DNA of 64,000 nt from Chryseobacterium foetidum (GCF_025457425.1 NZ_JAMXIA010000001.1:496001-560000), one strand, 5' to 3'; shown: positions 23,715 through 32,420, numbered from the stretch's first letter. Made by a program: numbers and translations. Notes: generated from the letters alone by a model not told the origin.

Positions 23715-24797
23715 TTATTTAATTTTAACCAATTCAACATCGAAAATCAACCATGCATTTGGTGGAATAACACCTCCTGCACCGTTTGCACCGTAACCCA
23801 TCGCCGGCGGAATCAATAATGTGGCAGTTTCACCTTCTTTTAACAAAAGGATTCCTTCGTCCCAACCTTTGATTACTCTACCCATCCCGATAGGAATTTC
23901 GATAGGCTCATTTCTTTTGAATGAAGAATCGAATTCAGTTCCGTTAACCAGTTTTCCTGCATAATGCACAGAAACATTATCACCAACTTTCGGAGTAGCT
24001 CCCGTTGTAGTTTTGGTGATTTTATAATAAAGTCCTGATTCAGTTTTCTGCATTCCCGCTTTTAAACCTTCCAGATTTTTATTGGCTTCTGCTTCAGCTT
24101 TTTCAGCCATTGCTTTGTTGTTGGCAGCAATTTTAGATTTACCTTCATTAAAAGTTTTTGCAGCATCGTAGTTTTTATACTCATCCCCCTTGCTGAAAAT
24201 ACCAACTTTCTCGAGGACAACATCCGTTTTAGGCTTATCCTGAGCACCTTTTTCTACGTTTGCAATAGTATCTACAGTCTCAAGACCTTTTACTACTTTA
24301 CCAAAAATAGTGTGTCTTCCGTCTAACCAAGGTGTTGCCACCTCAGTGATGAAAAACTGAGAACCATTGGTGTTCGGACCAGAGTTCGCCATAGAAAGTA
24401 CACCTTTTCCTGTATGTTTAAGGTCGTTTTTCTCGTCTTCAAACTTGTAGCCAGGATCTCCCATTCCGGTTCCCTGAGGATCACCGCCCTGGATCATAAA
24501 GTCTTTGATCACTCTGTGGAAAATAGTTCCGTCATAGTAAGGAACGCCTTTCGCTTTCGCTTTGTTATCAATTTTTCCTTCTGCAAGACCAACAAAGTTG
24601 GCAACAGTTACCGGTGCTTTTTTATCTTCCAACTTCACGATCATGTTACCTTTCGTTGTCTGAAGATTAGCATAAAGTCCGTTATCAAGACTTTCGTAAG
24701 TTTCTTTTTCTACGTTCATTTTTTTATAGATTGGAGTGCAGCTCATCAGCGAAACGCTTGCCGCTGCAAGTATTATATTTTTATTTAAAAGTTTCAT
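23715..24797 (-). CDS. Lipoprotein peptidyl-prolyl isomerase: cyclophilin-FKBP fusion
   Basis: 360 aa. Lipoprotein signal ending in LMSC (Cys20). Residues about 42-205 are a cyclophilin domain (VANFVGLAEG, FHRVIKDFMIQGGDPQGTG, GVLSMANSGPNTNGSQFFIT, WLDGRHTIFGKV). An alanine/lysine/glutamate-rich helix (about 215-250) leads to an FKBP domain, about 255-360 (VSVHYAGKL.NGTEFDSSF, GWDEGILLLKEGE, PPAMGYGA.GAGGVIPPNAWL). Both folds catalyse prolyl isomerisation, so this is a two-headed envelope folding factor. Its ATG directly abuts the gldI stop (TAA-ATG). Confidence 0.93.
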   Translation of the reverse strand: MKLLNKNIILAAASVSLMSCTPIYKKMNVEKETYESLDNGLYANLQTTKGNMIVKLEDKKAPVTVANFVGLAEGKIDNKAKAKGVPYYDGTIFHRVIKDFMIQGGDPQGTGMGDPGYKFEDEKNDLKHTGKGVLSMANSGPNTNGSQFFITEVATPWLDGRHTIFGKVVKGLETVDTIANVEKGAQDKPKTDVVLEKVGIFSKGDEYKNYDAAKTFNEGKSKIAANNKAMAEKAEAEANKNLEGLKAGMQKTESGLYYKITKTTTGATPKVGDNVSVHYAGKLVNGTEFDSSFKRNEPIEIPIGMGRVIKGWDEGILLLKEGETATLLIPPAMGYGANGAGGVIPPNAWLIFDVELVKIK

Positions 24798-25307
24798 TTA
24801 TATTGATTTCAGTTTTATAATTAAAGGAACATCATTATCAATTTTATTTTGATCACCGAAAGTGCCATAAGCCAGTGAAGAAGGTACAAGAAGAGTAATC
24901 TCCTCTCCCGCTTTCATATATCTCAGTGCGTTTTCTACAGCTTTCAGTTCATCAAAATGACCAAACCTTGCGTTTTCTCTTGTAAAAGCTTTCTCATAAA
25001 TTCTTGTCATATCAAAATCGTAAAGCTCATAAGAATAAGACACCGCAACATCATCTACCTGTTTCTTTCTGTCATCAAAACCATCAACATTTACCCAATA
25101 ATTCAATTTTGTAGGATAAAATTTTGTTTTCTGACCTGAAATCCACTCCTGAATCTGTTGTCTTTCTAAAGTATTGAGATTTTTGGTTCTCTCTTTAGAA
25201 GTTTTAAGGTCAGACTGGCTCAGAACCCCGCCTACCGGAGGATAAACTGTTGTATTTCTCTTGCAGCCAACAAAAGCCAAAACCGATAGAATTACTAATT
25301 TTTTCAA
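24798..25307 (-). CDS. gldI: GldI-type FKBP lipoprotein
   Basis: 169-aa lipoprotein (signal ends VGC, Cys15) with a C-terminal FKBP-type domain: YMKAGEEITLLVPSSLAYGTFGDQNKIDNDVPLIIKLKSI. Size and order match GldI, the peptidyl-prolyl isomerase needed for gliding in Flavobacterium johnsoniae; the same protein occurs in non-gliding relatives, where it probably aids folding of secreted proteins. The following isomerase fusion gene starts at the next base after the stop, so the two are translationally coupled. Confidence 0.85.
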   Translation of the reverse strand: MKKLVILSVLAFVGCKRNTTVYPPVGGVLSQSDLKTSKERTKNLNTLERQQIQEWISGQKTKFYPTKLNYWVNVDGFDDRKKQVDDVAVSYSYELYDFDMTRIYEKAFTRENARFGHFDELKAVENALRYMKAGEEITLLVPSSLAYGTFGDQNKIDNDVPLIIKLKSI

Positions 25308-25380
25308 TAGCAGAATGTTTATAGTTTAAATTTTATAAACTGATGCGAAAATACGCAATTATGAGAACATATAAAAACAA

Positions 25381-25403
25381 AAAAAGCCAGGAAAAATCCC
25401 GGC
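25381..25403 (-). terminator. Terminator after ilvE
   Basis: GCCAGGA (25386-25392) pairs with TCCCGGC (25397-25403; one wobble), with T-run on the minus strand, 22 bp after the ilvE stop. Confidence 0.75.
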
Positions 25404-25425
25404 CTTAAATTTATTTGTAAGTTGA

Positions 25426-26499
25426 TTACACTGTCTCAAGAACGTTTTTCTCTACCAAAACTCTCCATCCGAAAGGATCTTCCGTAAGATTGGTCTGTAG
25501 ATTTACCAAATCATTTTTTAAGGTAATAGCAAAACTCTCCTCATCTGAAAGTCTTGGCAATTCAAGCTTCTCACCCTGGTATCCCAAAGCCTGGAAAACT
25601 GTGGTAACTACTGCTGTTCCTACACCCCAAACCTCCTTTAAAGTTCCGTCTTTCTGTGCAGCAACAACGTCTTTCACTTTAATTGGCTCAACTTTCACTT
25701 CAAAACCTCTCTTTTTTGCCAACTGAATGAAGCTGTCTCTGGTAACACCATCCAAAATTTTCTCTGAAGTTGGTGGGGTATAAATTGTATCGTTGATTCT
25801 TACAAAAACATTCATCGTTCCACTTTCCTCAAAGTATTCGTGGGTAGCATCGTCTGTCCAGATAATCTGGTCGTAACCTTCTTCAATCGCCAACTGAGTT
25901 GGATAGAAAGAAGCTGCATAGTTTCCTGCTGCTTTTGCAGAACCTACACCACCGCTTGCCGCTCTTGAATAGTGGTCTGAAATTTTAACCGAAACCGGTT
26001 CTGTGTAATACATTTTTGCCGGTGTAGCCACGATTGCAAACATATATTTATTGGCAACTCTTGCTTTCAGAGCTTCCTCTGTGGCAAAAATTAAAGGTCT
26101 TATATATAAAGAATTACCTTCACCTTGTGGAATCCATTCTCTGTCGATATTTACCAAAGCTTTCAATCCGTCAAGAAACATTTCTTCTGTTACTTCCGGC
26201 ATTGCAAGACGCTTTGCAGATTTATTGATACGCTCAAAATTCTTTTCGGGCCTGAAAAGGAAAACCTGTCCGTCTTTGTCTTTATAGGCTTTCATACCTT
26301 CAAAACAAGCCTGTCCGTAATTTACTCCCATCATCGCCGGAGTAAAAGGAATCGGACCGTAAGGAACCACTTTCACATCACCCCATTTTCCATTCTCGTA
26401 CTCACAAATCACCATGTGATCAGCGAAAACATTTCCGAATGAAAAGTTACTAGGGTCGAATGTTGAAATTCTGGAGTTTTCTGTCTTTTGAATTATCAT
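25426..26499 (-). CDS. ilvE: Branched-chain amino acid aminotransferase
   Basis: 357-aa class IV PLP aminotransferase of the longer, eukaryote-like BCAT type. It interconverts leucine, isoleucine and valine with their keto acids. Motifs: NYGQACFEGMKAYKD (about 59-73), the PLP-lysine region GVGSAKAAGNYAAS (about 189-202), EESGTMNVFV and ILDGVTRDS. Branched-chain keto acids are also precursors of the iso-fatty acids typical of this phylum. Divergent from mnmD, with its own -7 box at 26525-26532. Confidence 0.96.
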   Translation of the reverse strand: MIIQKTENSRISTFDPSNFSFGNVFADHMVICEYENGKWGDVKVVPYGPIPFTPAMMGVNYGQACFEGMKAYKDKDGQVFLFRPEKNFERINKSAKRLAMPEVTEEMFLDGLKALVNIDREWIPQGEGNSLYIRPLIFATEEALKARVANKYMFAIVATPAKMYYTEPVSVKISDHYSRAASGGVGSAKAAGNYAASFYPTQLAIEEGYDQIIWTDDATHEYFEESGTMNVFVRINDTIYTPPTSEKILDGVTRDSFIQLAKKRGFEVKVEPIKVKDVVAAQKDGTLKEVWGVGTAVVTTVFQALGYQGEKLELPRLSDEESFAITLKNDLVNLQTNLTEDPFGWRVLVEKNVLETV

Positions 26500-26524
26500 T
26501 TCTTAAATTTTTTATGATGTTCTA

Positions 26525-26532
26525 CAAATTTA
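26525..26532 (-). promoter_or_regulatory. -7 box of ilvE
   Basis: TAAATTTG on the minus strand, 26 bp upstream of the ilvE start. Back-to-back with the mnmD promoter. Confidence 0.5.
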
Positions 26533-26563
26533 ATATAATTTTTTAAATATAAAAATTTTAGGT

Positions 26564-26571
26564 TAAATTTG
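26564..26571 (+). promoter_or_regulatory. -7 box of mnmD
   Basis: TAAATTTG, only 11 bp before the ATG at 26583, so the transcript should have a leader of just a few nucleotides. Confidence 0.5.
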
Positions 26572-26582
26572 ACAAAAAAAGC

Positions 26583-27257
26583 ATGAAAAGAGAAGTCAAG
26601 ACAACAAATGACGGAAGTAAAACATTGTTTATCAATGAATTGAATGAAAACTACCATTCACATCATGGTGCACTACAAGAAGCGGAACACGTGTTTATTA
26701 AAAATGGATTAAATTTAATAAATGATTGCGAAATTAATATTTTAGAACTCGGTTTTGGCACAGGTTTGAATGTTTTGGTTACAATTAATGAATATTTAAA
26801 AACTGATAAAAATCATAAGATTAATTATTTTACGCTTGAAAAATATCCGATAAATGAATCCGAAATTAATGATTTGGCGTATTTCGAACTTTTTGATAAC
26901 ACAGAATTAAAAAACATTTATCAAAAAATTCATCAGACAGATTGGGAAAATTTAAATGAAATTATTCCCGGATTTCATTTAAAAAAGATAAAATGTGACT
27001 TCTTTGAGCTGAAAGACATAGACTTACCAAAAATAAACCTTGTTTATTTTGATTGTTTTGGTGCAAGAGTACAGCCCGATCTTTGGGAAATGCCTTTGTT
27101 TGAGCTGGTTTCAGACAAAATGGATGTGAACGGATTGTTAACAACCTATTCCTCCAAAGGAAGTGTGAGGAGGATTCTGAAAGAACTCAATTTTAATGTG
27201 GAAAAAAAACAGGGGCCTCCTGGAAAACGTGAGATGATTAATGCGTGGAAGATTTAG
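26583..27257 (+). CDS. mnmD: tRNA U34 methyltransferase MnmD (MnmC1-like)
   Basis: 224-aa SAM-dependent methyltransferase completing 5-methylaminomethyl-2-thiouridine at the tRNA wobble position. It corresponds to the N-terminal domain of E. coli MnmC without the oxidase domain. Motifs: DGSKTLFINELNENYHSHHGALQEAEHVF at the start, the SAM-binding ILELGFGTGLNVLVTINEY (about 51-69), and the catalytic-like block LVYFDCFGARVQPDLWEMPLFELVSDKM. The C-terminus PPGKREMINAWK is typical. Confidence 0.92.
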   Translation: MKREVKTTNDGSKTLFINELNENYHSHHGALQEAEHVFIKNGLNLINDCEINILELGFGTGLNVLVTINEYLKTDKNHKINYFTLEKYPINESEINDLAYFELFDNTELKNIYQKIHQTDWENLNEIIPGFHLKKIKCDFFELKDIDLPKINLVYFDCFGARVQPDLWEMPLFELVSDKMDVNGLLTTYSSKGSVRRILKELNFNVEKKQGPPGKREMINAWKI

Positions 27258-27390
27258 ATTTAAAATTCAATATTTAAGATTTAAGATTCAATATTTAAAA
27301 TTTGTTGTTTCAGATTTACCGGTGATTAATTGGTTTTTTAAGGTTTAATACAAAACAAAATCTTTAAATTAGCATTACAAATATTAATAT

Positions 27391-27807
27391 ATGGTAGATA
27401 AAATCAATGTGCGGGTGTACGCCTGTACCGTGAAAGATAAAAAAGTACTTACATTATTTGAAGAATATGCCGGTGAGCCTTTGATGAAACTTCCCGGAGG
27501 TGGACTTGAATTAGGTGAAGGACTCACCGACTGCCTTCACCGAGAATTTGATGAAGAGCTAAACGTGAAAATTGAAATTATTGATCACTTCTATACCCAG
27601 GAACATTTTCTGACTTCAAGATTTCGGGAAAATGAACAGCTTTTAACAGTATATTATTTGGTGAAAATTATAAATGAGGAAGATTTTCTAATCATGGATC
27701 CCTGTATAGAAAGAACAGAATGGATAGATATTGACAGACCAGACAACCCTTTCCCACTTCCCGTAGACAAAATTGTTTTTGATAAATTAAAAGAAAAATT
27801 CCTGTAA
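27391..27807 (+). CDS. NUDIX hydrolase
   Basis: 138-aa pyrophosphohydrolase. A perfect Nudix box is present, G-x5-E-x7-REFDEEL, within LPGGGLELGEGLTDCLHREF and the following residues (about 34-59). It cleaves a nucleoside diphosphate linked to another group; the substrate cannot be told. The last bases form one arm of the terminator shared with the DUF4294 gene. Confidence 0.92.
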   Translation: MVDKINVRVYACTVKDKKVLTLFEEYAGEPLMKLPGGGLELGEGLTDCLHREFDEELNVKIEIIDHFYTQEHFLTSRFRENEQLLTVYYLVKIINEEDFLIMDPCIERTEWIDIDRPDNPFPLPVDKIVFDKLKEKFL

Positions 27808-27820
27808 AAGTTTACAGGAA
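27799..27820. terminator. Convergent terminator overlapping the Nudix stop codon
   Basis: TTCCTGTAAA (27799-27808) and TTTACAGGAA (27811-27820) form a 10-bp stem with a 2-nt formal loop. The left arm contains the last Nudix codons and stop. T-rich sequence follows on the plus strand. Confidence 0.7.
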
Positions 27821-27826
27821 TTTATT

Positions 27827-28534
27827 TTATCGCGGAGATTTAAAATCTTTAGCACCAGGATAAGGTTGTAAATAACCCGAGTTCCAGTTGGATTGAAGCA
27901 AGGATTCTAAAAACTCATCTGTTCTGTTTTTATGTGGATTGTATTTTTCTTTCAAATCAATATCTGCCACTTTACCTTTTACATTCCACCAAAAAGCACT
28001 CCACCCGCCACGTAATTCCTTGATTACTTCAAATACATTTTTTCCGGTGGCACGGCTCATCAGTTTTGCAAAAACCTGACCTTCTGTTGTCGTCAAATCC
28101 CTTAGCTGTTTTTCATATTGGTCTGCCAGCATATTTTGACGGTCTTTCACAAATTTTCGTTTGGCAGCAGAATCCATATCCTGCATGTCCGCCTGAATAT
28201 CCCGATATTGTTGAAGAGCCGTGAGGAATAGAGGATAAACGCGGTACAGTTTCTTATTCAGGAACAGATAAAAATTCTTATCCAATTGATTATTGAATTT
28301 TGGTCTGTTGACCAATCTCAATTCATCCATGATGACTACAGTCTCCCCGTTAATCTCGTAAATCTTAGCTTTTTGTCTTTCGTCATAAAAATATTTCTGT
28401 CCGTATTCATCAACTTTTAACTGATCCTGAGGATATTGACTTAATGGTCTGATTCCCAAAGTATCACCGATTTGAGCGTGGACAGATATGGCAAAAAAAA
28501 TAAGAAAAGGGAAGAAAACTTTATTTAAAATCAT
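27827..28534 (-). CDS. DUF4294 family secreted protein
   Basis: 235-aa Bacteroidetes-specific protein of unknown function. Signal peptide MILNKVFFPFLIFFAISVHAQ. DUF4294 core: YFYDERQKAKIYEINGETVVIMDELRLV (near 50-75), KKLYRVYPLFLTALQQYRDI, and LTTTEGQVFAKLMSRATGKNVFEVIKELRGGWSAFWWNVKGKV. Start placed at the ATG before ILNKVFF; the longer frame would need TTG. Periplasmic or outer-membrane linked. Divergent from the M42 peptidase gene. Confidence 0.85.
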   Translation of the reverse strand: MILNKVFFPFLIFFAISVHAQIGDTLGIRPLSQYPQDQLKVDEYGQKYFYDERQKAKIYEINGETVVIMDELRLVNRPKFNNQLDKNFYLFLNKKLYRVYPLFLTALQQYRDIQADMQDMDSAAKRKFVKDRQNMLADQYEKQLRDLTTTEGQVFAKLMSRATGKNVFEVIKELRGGWSAFWWNVKGKVADIDLKEKYNPHKNRTDEFLESLLQSNWNSGYLQPYPGAKDFKSPR

Positions 28535-28587
28535 TATTTTTACACTTCGTATCAAAAAAAATCAACGCAAAAATCATTCCTTTCTAT

Positions 28588-29664
28588 ATGAAATTCGAAA
28601 AGAAATCTCTAAAGTTTTTAGAACAATATCTCAACACATCATCCCCTACAGGCTACGAACATAAAGGTCAGGAAGTCTGGATGAATTACATTAAACCATA
28701 CGTCGACAAAATTGAAGTTGATCATTACGGAACCTGCTACGGCATTATAAATCCTGAAGCCGAATTCAAAGTAGTGATTGAAGCTCATGCCGATGAAATT
28801 TCATGGTATGTCAATTATATCACAGATGACGGATTAATTTACGTGATCAGAAACGGAGGTTCAGACCAGACAATAGCTCCTTCAAAAGTAGTAAGCATTC
28901 ATGGTGAAAAAGGTATTGTAAAAGGTGTTTTCGGATGGCCGGCAATTCACACAAGAAGTGCCAATCAAAACGAACCTACACCAAAAATTGAAAATATTTT
29001 TATCGATTGCGGCGCCATTTCGAAAGAAGAAGTTGAAGAGTTGGGAATTCATGTTGGCTGTATGATCACTTACCCTGACGAGTTTTTTGAAATGAACGAC
29101 CGTTATTTTGTCTGCCGTGCTTTAGACAACAGAATTGGCGGTTTCATGATTGCTGAAGTTGCAAAACTTTTAAAGGAAAACAAAAAAACACTTCCTTTCG
29201 GTTTATATATTACCAATTCAGTCCAGGAAGAAGTTGGTTTGTACGGTGCAGATATGATTGCCGATACCATCAAACCAAACATCGCCATCGTAACAGACGT
29301 AACGCACGACACAACGACCCCGATGATTGAAAAGAAAAAAGAAGGCGATCAAAAATGCGGTGATGGTCCGGTGGTATTTTTTGCGCCAAGTGTGCATCAT
29401 AAAATCAGAGAACTAATCATTGATACAGCGAAGTCTAAAAATATTCCATACCAAAGAGCTGCCGCAAGCCGTGCCACAGGAACTGATACCGATGCTTTTG
29501 CCCATTCCAACGGCGGTGTACCGAGCGCATTAATTTCCTTACCTTTGCGCTACATGCATACAACAGTGGAAATGGTTTCTAAAGAAGACGTTGGAAATGT
29601 AATTAAACTGATCTACGAAACTCTTTTGGAAATTAAACCTGAAATAAAACTGAAGTATCATTAA
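28588..29664 (+). CDS. M42 family metallopeptidase
   Basis: 358-aa tetrahedral-aminopeptidase-type enzyme (often named endoglucanase M or FrvX). Two-metal-site residues can be placed: His67 and Asp69 (EAHADEIS), Asp180 (ALDNRIGG), Glu214/Glu215 (SVQEEVGLYGAD), Asp237 (VTDVTHD), and a C-terminal His in RYMHTTVEMV. Cytoplasmic; it trims N-terminal residues from peptides left by the proteasome-like proteases. Followed after 53 bp by rpe, possibly cotranscribed. Confidence 0.93.
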   Translation: MKFEKKSLKFLEQYLNTSSPTGYEHKGQEVWMNYIKPYVDKIEVDHYGTCYGIINPEAEFKVVIEAHADEISWYVNYITDDGLIYVIRNGGSDQTIAPSKVVSIHGEKGIVKGVFGWPAIHTRSANQNEPTPKIENIFIDCGAISKEEVEELGIHVGCMITYPDEFFEMNDRYFVCRALDNRIGGFMIAEVAKLLKENKKTLPFGLYITNSVQEEVGLYGADMIADTIKPNIAIVTDVTHDTTTPMIEKKKEGDQKCGDGPVVFFAPSVHHKIRELIIDTAKSKNIPYQRAAASRATGTDTDAFAHSNGGVPSALISLPLRYMHTTVEMVSKEDVGNVIKLIYETLLEIKPEIKLKYH

Positions 29665-29717
29665 AAGGAAAAAAGCCAGGTAAATAGTAAAAAGATACAA
29701 GTAAATAGAAAGTAAAA

Positions 29718-30368
29718 ATGAAAACTAAGCTTATAGCGCCTTCTCTTTTGTCTGCGGACTTCGGAAATTTACAGCGCGACATCGAAATGCTCAACAATTC
29801 TCAGGCAGACTGGCTGCACGTAGACGTGATGGATGGAAGATTTGTCCCAAATATTTCCTTTGGATTTCCGGTGATGAAAACAATTCAGCAACATGCCAAA
29901 AAATTTGTCGATGTGCATTTAATGATTGTTGAGCCCGAAAAATATGTTGAAGAATTCATCAATCATGGAGCTGATTTGGTTTCGGTTCATTATGAAGCGT
30001 GTACACATTTACACAGAACAATTCATCACATTCAAAATTTGGGAGCTAAGGCTGGGGTTGTTTTAAATCCTTCAACGCCGGTTTTGATGCTTGAAGACAT
30101 TATTTCGGATGTAGATTTGGTTTTGCTGATGAGCGTAAATCCAGGTTTTGGCGGACAAAAATTCATCGAAAATACTTACAAAAAAATCGCTGAAACAAAA
30201 GATCTTATTTTAAGCAATAACTCAACAGCATTAATTCAGATTGATGGCGGCGTAAACATTGACAATGCTTCCAAACTTTTTGATGCTGGTGCCGATGTTT
30301 TGGTGGCAGGAAACGCTGTTTTCTCAGCAGAAAGCCCTGAAAAAATGATTGAACTTCTGAAAGTTTAA
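29718..30368 (+). CDS. rpe: Ribulose-phosphate 3-epimerase
   Basis: 216-aa TIM-barrel enzyme of the pentose phosphate pathway that interconverts ribulose-5-phosphate and xylulose-5-phosphate. Motifs: IAPSLLSADFGNL (6-18), LHVDVMDGRFVPNISFG (about 34-50, catalytic Asp and metal His nearby), VDVHLMIVEP, LLMSVNPGFGGQKFI, and IQIDGGVNIDNA. Full length, all catalytic signature regions intact. Confidence 0.97.
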   Translation: MKTKLIAPSLLSADFGNLQRDIEMLNNSQADWLHVDVMDGRFVPNISFGFPVMKTIQQHAKKFVDVHLMIVEPEKYVEEFINHGADLVSVHYEACTHLHRTIHHIQNLGAKAGVVLNPSTPVLMLEDIISDVDLVLLMSVNPGFGGQKFIENTYKKIAETKDLILSNNSTALIQIDGGVNIDNASKLFDAGADVLVAGNAVFSAESPEKMIELLKV

Positions 30369-30395
30369 ATAATTTTTTGCAATAAAATATAAAAA

Positions 30396-30420
30396 AAAGG
30401 CTGCCAATTGGCAGCCTTTG
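30396..30420 (+). terminator. Terminator after rpe
   Basis: AAAGGCTGCCAATTGGCAGCCTTT is a perfect 24-bp palindrome 28 bp after the rpe stop. The U-tract is weak on the plus strand. Confidence 0.6.
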
Positions 30421-30599
30421 TCATCACGTGTTTAGAGAATTCTTGTGGTTACAGTTTAGTTTACTCTAGTTTTTAGTTGGTGAAATTAAATTTCAATTAT
30501 TTCAATACAAATATCTGCAAACTTTAAACACAAGTCAATCCGTAAAAACACGGTATTTTATCACTAAATCAGTTATGCAAATTTTGACACATATAGAAA

Positions 30600-30625
30600 C
30601 AAAAAAAATCCGGACTAAGCCGGAT
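30600..30625 (-). terminator. Terminator after ndk
   Basis: AATCCGG (30606-30612) pairs with CCGGATT (30619-30625); the minus strand continues into T-run, 25 bp after the ndk stop. Confidence 0.8.
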
Positions 30626-30649
30626 TCTTATATTTTATTCAGGTTTTTC

Positions 30650-31066
30650 TTAGAAAATTTCTCTTCCGGAAAAATGGAACTGAGCTTCAATAAGAGCGTT
30701 TTCGTTAGAATCTGAACCGTGTACTGCATTTTCGCCAATGCTTCTCGCAAACATTTTTCTGATTGTTCCTTCAGCAGCTTCAGCAGGATTTGTAGAACCA
30801 ATTAAAGTTCTGAAATCTTCCACAGCATTATCTTTTTCTAAAACAGCAGCCACAATCGGCCCTGAACTCATGAATTCTACTAATTCTCCGTAGAAAGGTC
30901 TTTCTGAATGTACTTCATAGAATTTTTTTGCATCAGCAACTGTAAGCTGAGTCAATTTTAAAGCTTTAATTTTGAAACCTCCTTCAGAAATCTTTCCTAA
31001 AATTGCACCAATGTGACCGTCAGCAACTGCATCAGGTTTGATCATAGTGAACGTAATGTTAGACAT
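30650..31066 (-). CDS. ndk: Nucleoside diphosphate kinase
   Basis: 138-aa enzyme transferring phosphate between NTPs and NDPs by a phosphohistidine intermediate. Active His116 is in NAVHGSDS; nucleotide-binding segments FTMIKPDAV (6-14) and [23 protein letters not shown] (about 55-77) are intact. Length is standard. Own promoter: -7 box at 31089-31096. Confidence 0.97.
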   Translation of the reverse strand: MSNITFTMIKPDAVADGHIGAILGKISEGGFKIKALKLTQLTVADAKKFYEVHSERPFYGELVEFMSSGPIVAAVLEKDNAVEDFRTLIGSTNPAEAAEGTIRKMFARSIGENAVHGSDSNENALIEAQFHFSGREIF

Positions 31067-31088
31067 AATATTTTTTTAATTATTTGCA

Positions 31089-31096
31089 CAAAAATA
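31089..31096 (-). promoter_or_regulatory. -7 box of ndk
   Basis: TATTTTTG on the minus strand, 23 bp upstream of the ndk start. Confidence 0.5.
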
Positions 31097-31173
31097 CAAA
31101 AATTTTTGAAAATTCTGTTTTTAAGTTTTTTTTAACAATAAAATAACTTTTATTAAGAAAATCGTCACATTCC

Positions 31174-31190
31174 TTTGGCACAGTAATTGT
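31174..31190 (+). promoter_or_regulatory. Sigma-54 (-24/-12) promoter of an orphan small transcript
   Basis: TTTGGCAC, a 5-nt spacer AGTAA, then TTGT matches the -24/-12 consensus TGGCAC-N5-TTGC with one mismatch. GG is at 31177-31178 and TG at 31188-31189, so transcription should start near 31201. No protein gene lies downstream on this strand before the terminator at 31245-31266. Confidence 0.65.
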
Positions 31191-31200
31191 TTATTACATT

Positions 31201-31268
31201 CCGATTCTCATGTTTAATTTGAGTTTTCATGGTTATTAGTTTTTACCCAGCTTCGGCTGGGTTTTTTA
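31201..31268 (+). ncRNA. Putative sigma-54-driven small RNA or micro-peptide transcript
   Basis: The about 65-nt stretch between a sigma-54-type promoter and a strong intrinsic terminator (ACCCAGC-TTCG-GCTGGGT plus six T) forms a complete tiny transcription unit. It contains ATG 31210 to TAG 31239, coding MFNLSFHGY, which ends 5 nt before the terminator stem. Either the RNA or the 9-residue peptide could be the product. The hairpin has no T-run on the minus strand, so it is not simply the rsgA terminator. No homologue is known to me. Confidence 0.5.
31245..31268 (+). terminator. UUCG-loop intrinsic terminator of the orphan transcript
   Basis: ACCCAGC (31245-31251), TTCG loop, GCTGGGT (31256-31262), then T-run. 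Plus-strand specific. Confidence 0.85.
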
Positions 31269-31380
31269 TTTGCATTAATATTGCGTTTTTGTTGCCAAAT
31301 TAGCAATTGTAAATATTTAAGTAAATATAATCTCAACATTTCATTATGAAACATTGAAAGACCAATAATATTACGAGAAA

Positions 31381-32313
31381 TTAAAAATTGTTTTGAGCTT
31401 CTTCTTCCGCCTCATCCATCAGTTTGATATAGTTGGCATATCTTGAATGTTGTATTTCGCCAGTCTCCAAAGCATTAAGAACTGCGCATTTTGGCTCATT
31501 AATGTGAAGACAGTTGTGAAACTTACACTCTTCCCTCTTTTTAAAGATTTCAGGAAAGTAATGCTGTATCTCTTCTTTCTGAACATCAATCATCGCAAAT
31601 TCACGTACACCAGGTGTATCAATCACATTTCCGCCAAAATGCCAGAAGTGCATCTGAGCAAACGTCGTAGTGTGCTTTCCTTTAAGATGTGTATCAGAAA
31701 TTTCTGAGGTTTTTAGATTTAAATCAGGTTGTAATGCATTCACTAAAGTTGACTTACCACATCCGGAATGACCGAAGAATACGGAAGTTTTGTCTTGAAG
31801 TAAATTCTGCAGATCATCTAAATTCAATTTAGAATAGGAAGAAATTTCCAGACTGTCATATCCAATTTCGTTGTAGAGAAATTCGATATCTTTTACATCC
31901 TCTATTTCTTCGTCATTCAAAACATCCATTTTGTTGAATAAAATCAACGGTGTAATATTGTACGCTTCGCAGCAAGCCAGAAAACGGTCGAGAAAACCAA
32001 GAGACGTTTCGGGATGTTTCAAAGTGAAAATGAAGCAGGCAATGTCTATATTCGAAGCGATGATGTGCGCCTCTTTTGACAGGTTGACCGATTTTCTGAT
32101 GAGATAATTCGTTCGCGGCTCTATTTTGGTAATCCAAGCCACATCATCCTGTTCCAGCTGGAATTCCACAAAATCTCCGACAGCAAGCGGATTCGTAAGC
32201 CTTGTTTTGATGAGCTTAAATTTTCCGCGTATCCTTGCCTCGAAGATTTTATTGGTCTCCAATTCTAAAACCTGATACCAGCTTCCCGTGGATTTTATGA
32301 TTTTTCCTTTCAC
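31381..32313 (-). CDS. rsgA: Ribosome small subunit-dependent GTPase A
   Basis: 310-aa circularly permuted GTPase that helps 30S maturation. Domains in order: OB-fold (about 1-75), G domain with G4 FNKMD (near 126) ahead of G1 GHSGCGKSTLVN (near 182) and G3 DTPGVREF, then a C-terminal zinc knuckle CKFHNCLHINEPKC. The permuted order (G4-G1-G3) is diagnostic. Preceded by a -7 box at 32329-32336. Its 3' flank is the 314-bp gap with the orphan small transcript. Confidence 0.96.
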   Translation of the reverse strand: MKGKIIKSTGSWYQVLELETNKIFEARIRGKFKLIKTRLTNPLAVGDFVEFQLEQDDVAWITKIEPRTNYLIRKSVNLSKEAHIIASNIDIACFIFTLKHPETSLGFLDRFLACCEAYNITPLILFNKMDVLNDEEIEDVKDIEFLYNEIGYDSLEISSYSKLNLDDLQNLLQDKTSVFFGHSGCGKSTLVNALQPDLNLKTSEISDTHLKGKHTTTFAQMHFWHFGGNVIDTPGVREFAMIDVQKEEIQHYFPEIFKKREECKFHNCLHINEPKCAVLNALETGEIQHSRYANYIKLMDEAEEEAQNNF

Positions 32314-32328
32314 TTTTATATATTAATG

Positions 32329-32336
32329 CAAATATA
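32329..32336 (-). promoter_or_regulatory. -7 box of rsgA
   Basis: TATATTTG on the minus strand, 16 bp before the start codon, giving a very short leader. Confidence 0.5.
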
Positions 32337-32420
32337 AATAATTAAGGCCTGAAAAGCAGAAAACATTTTGTTTAGCTAACTCTTCAGACCTATACTTATA
32401 ATTTTGCTTTAAAGAAAAAC

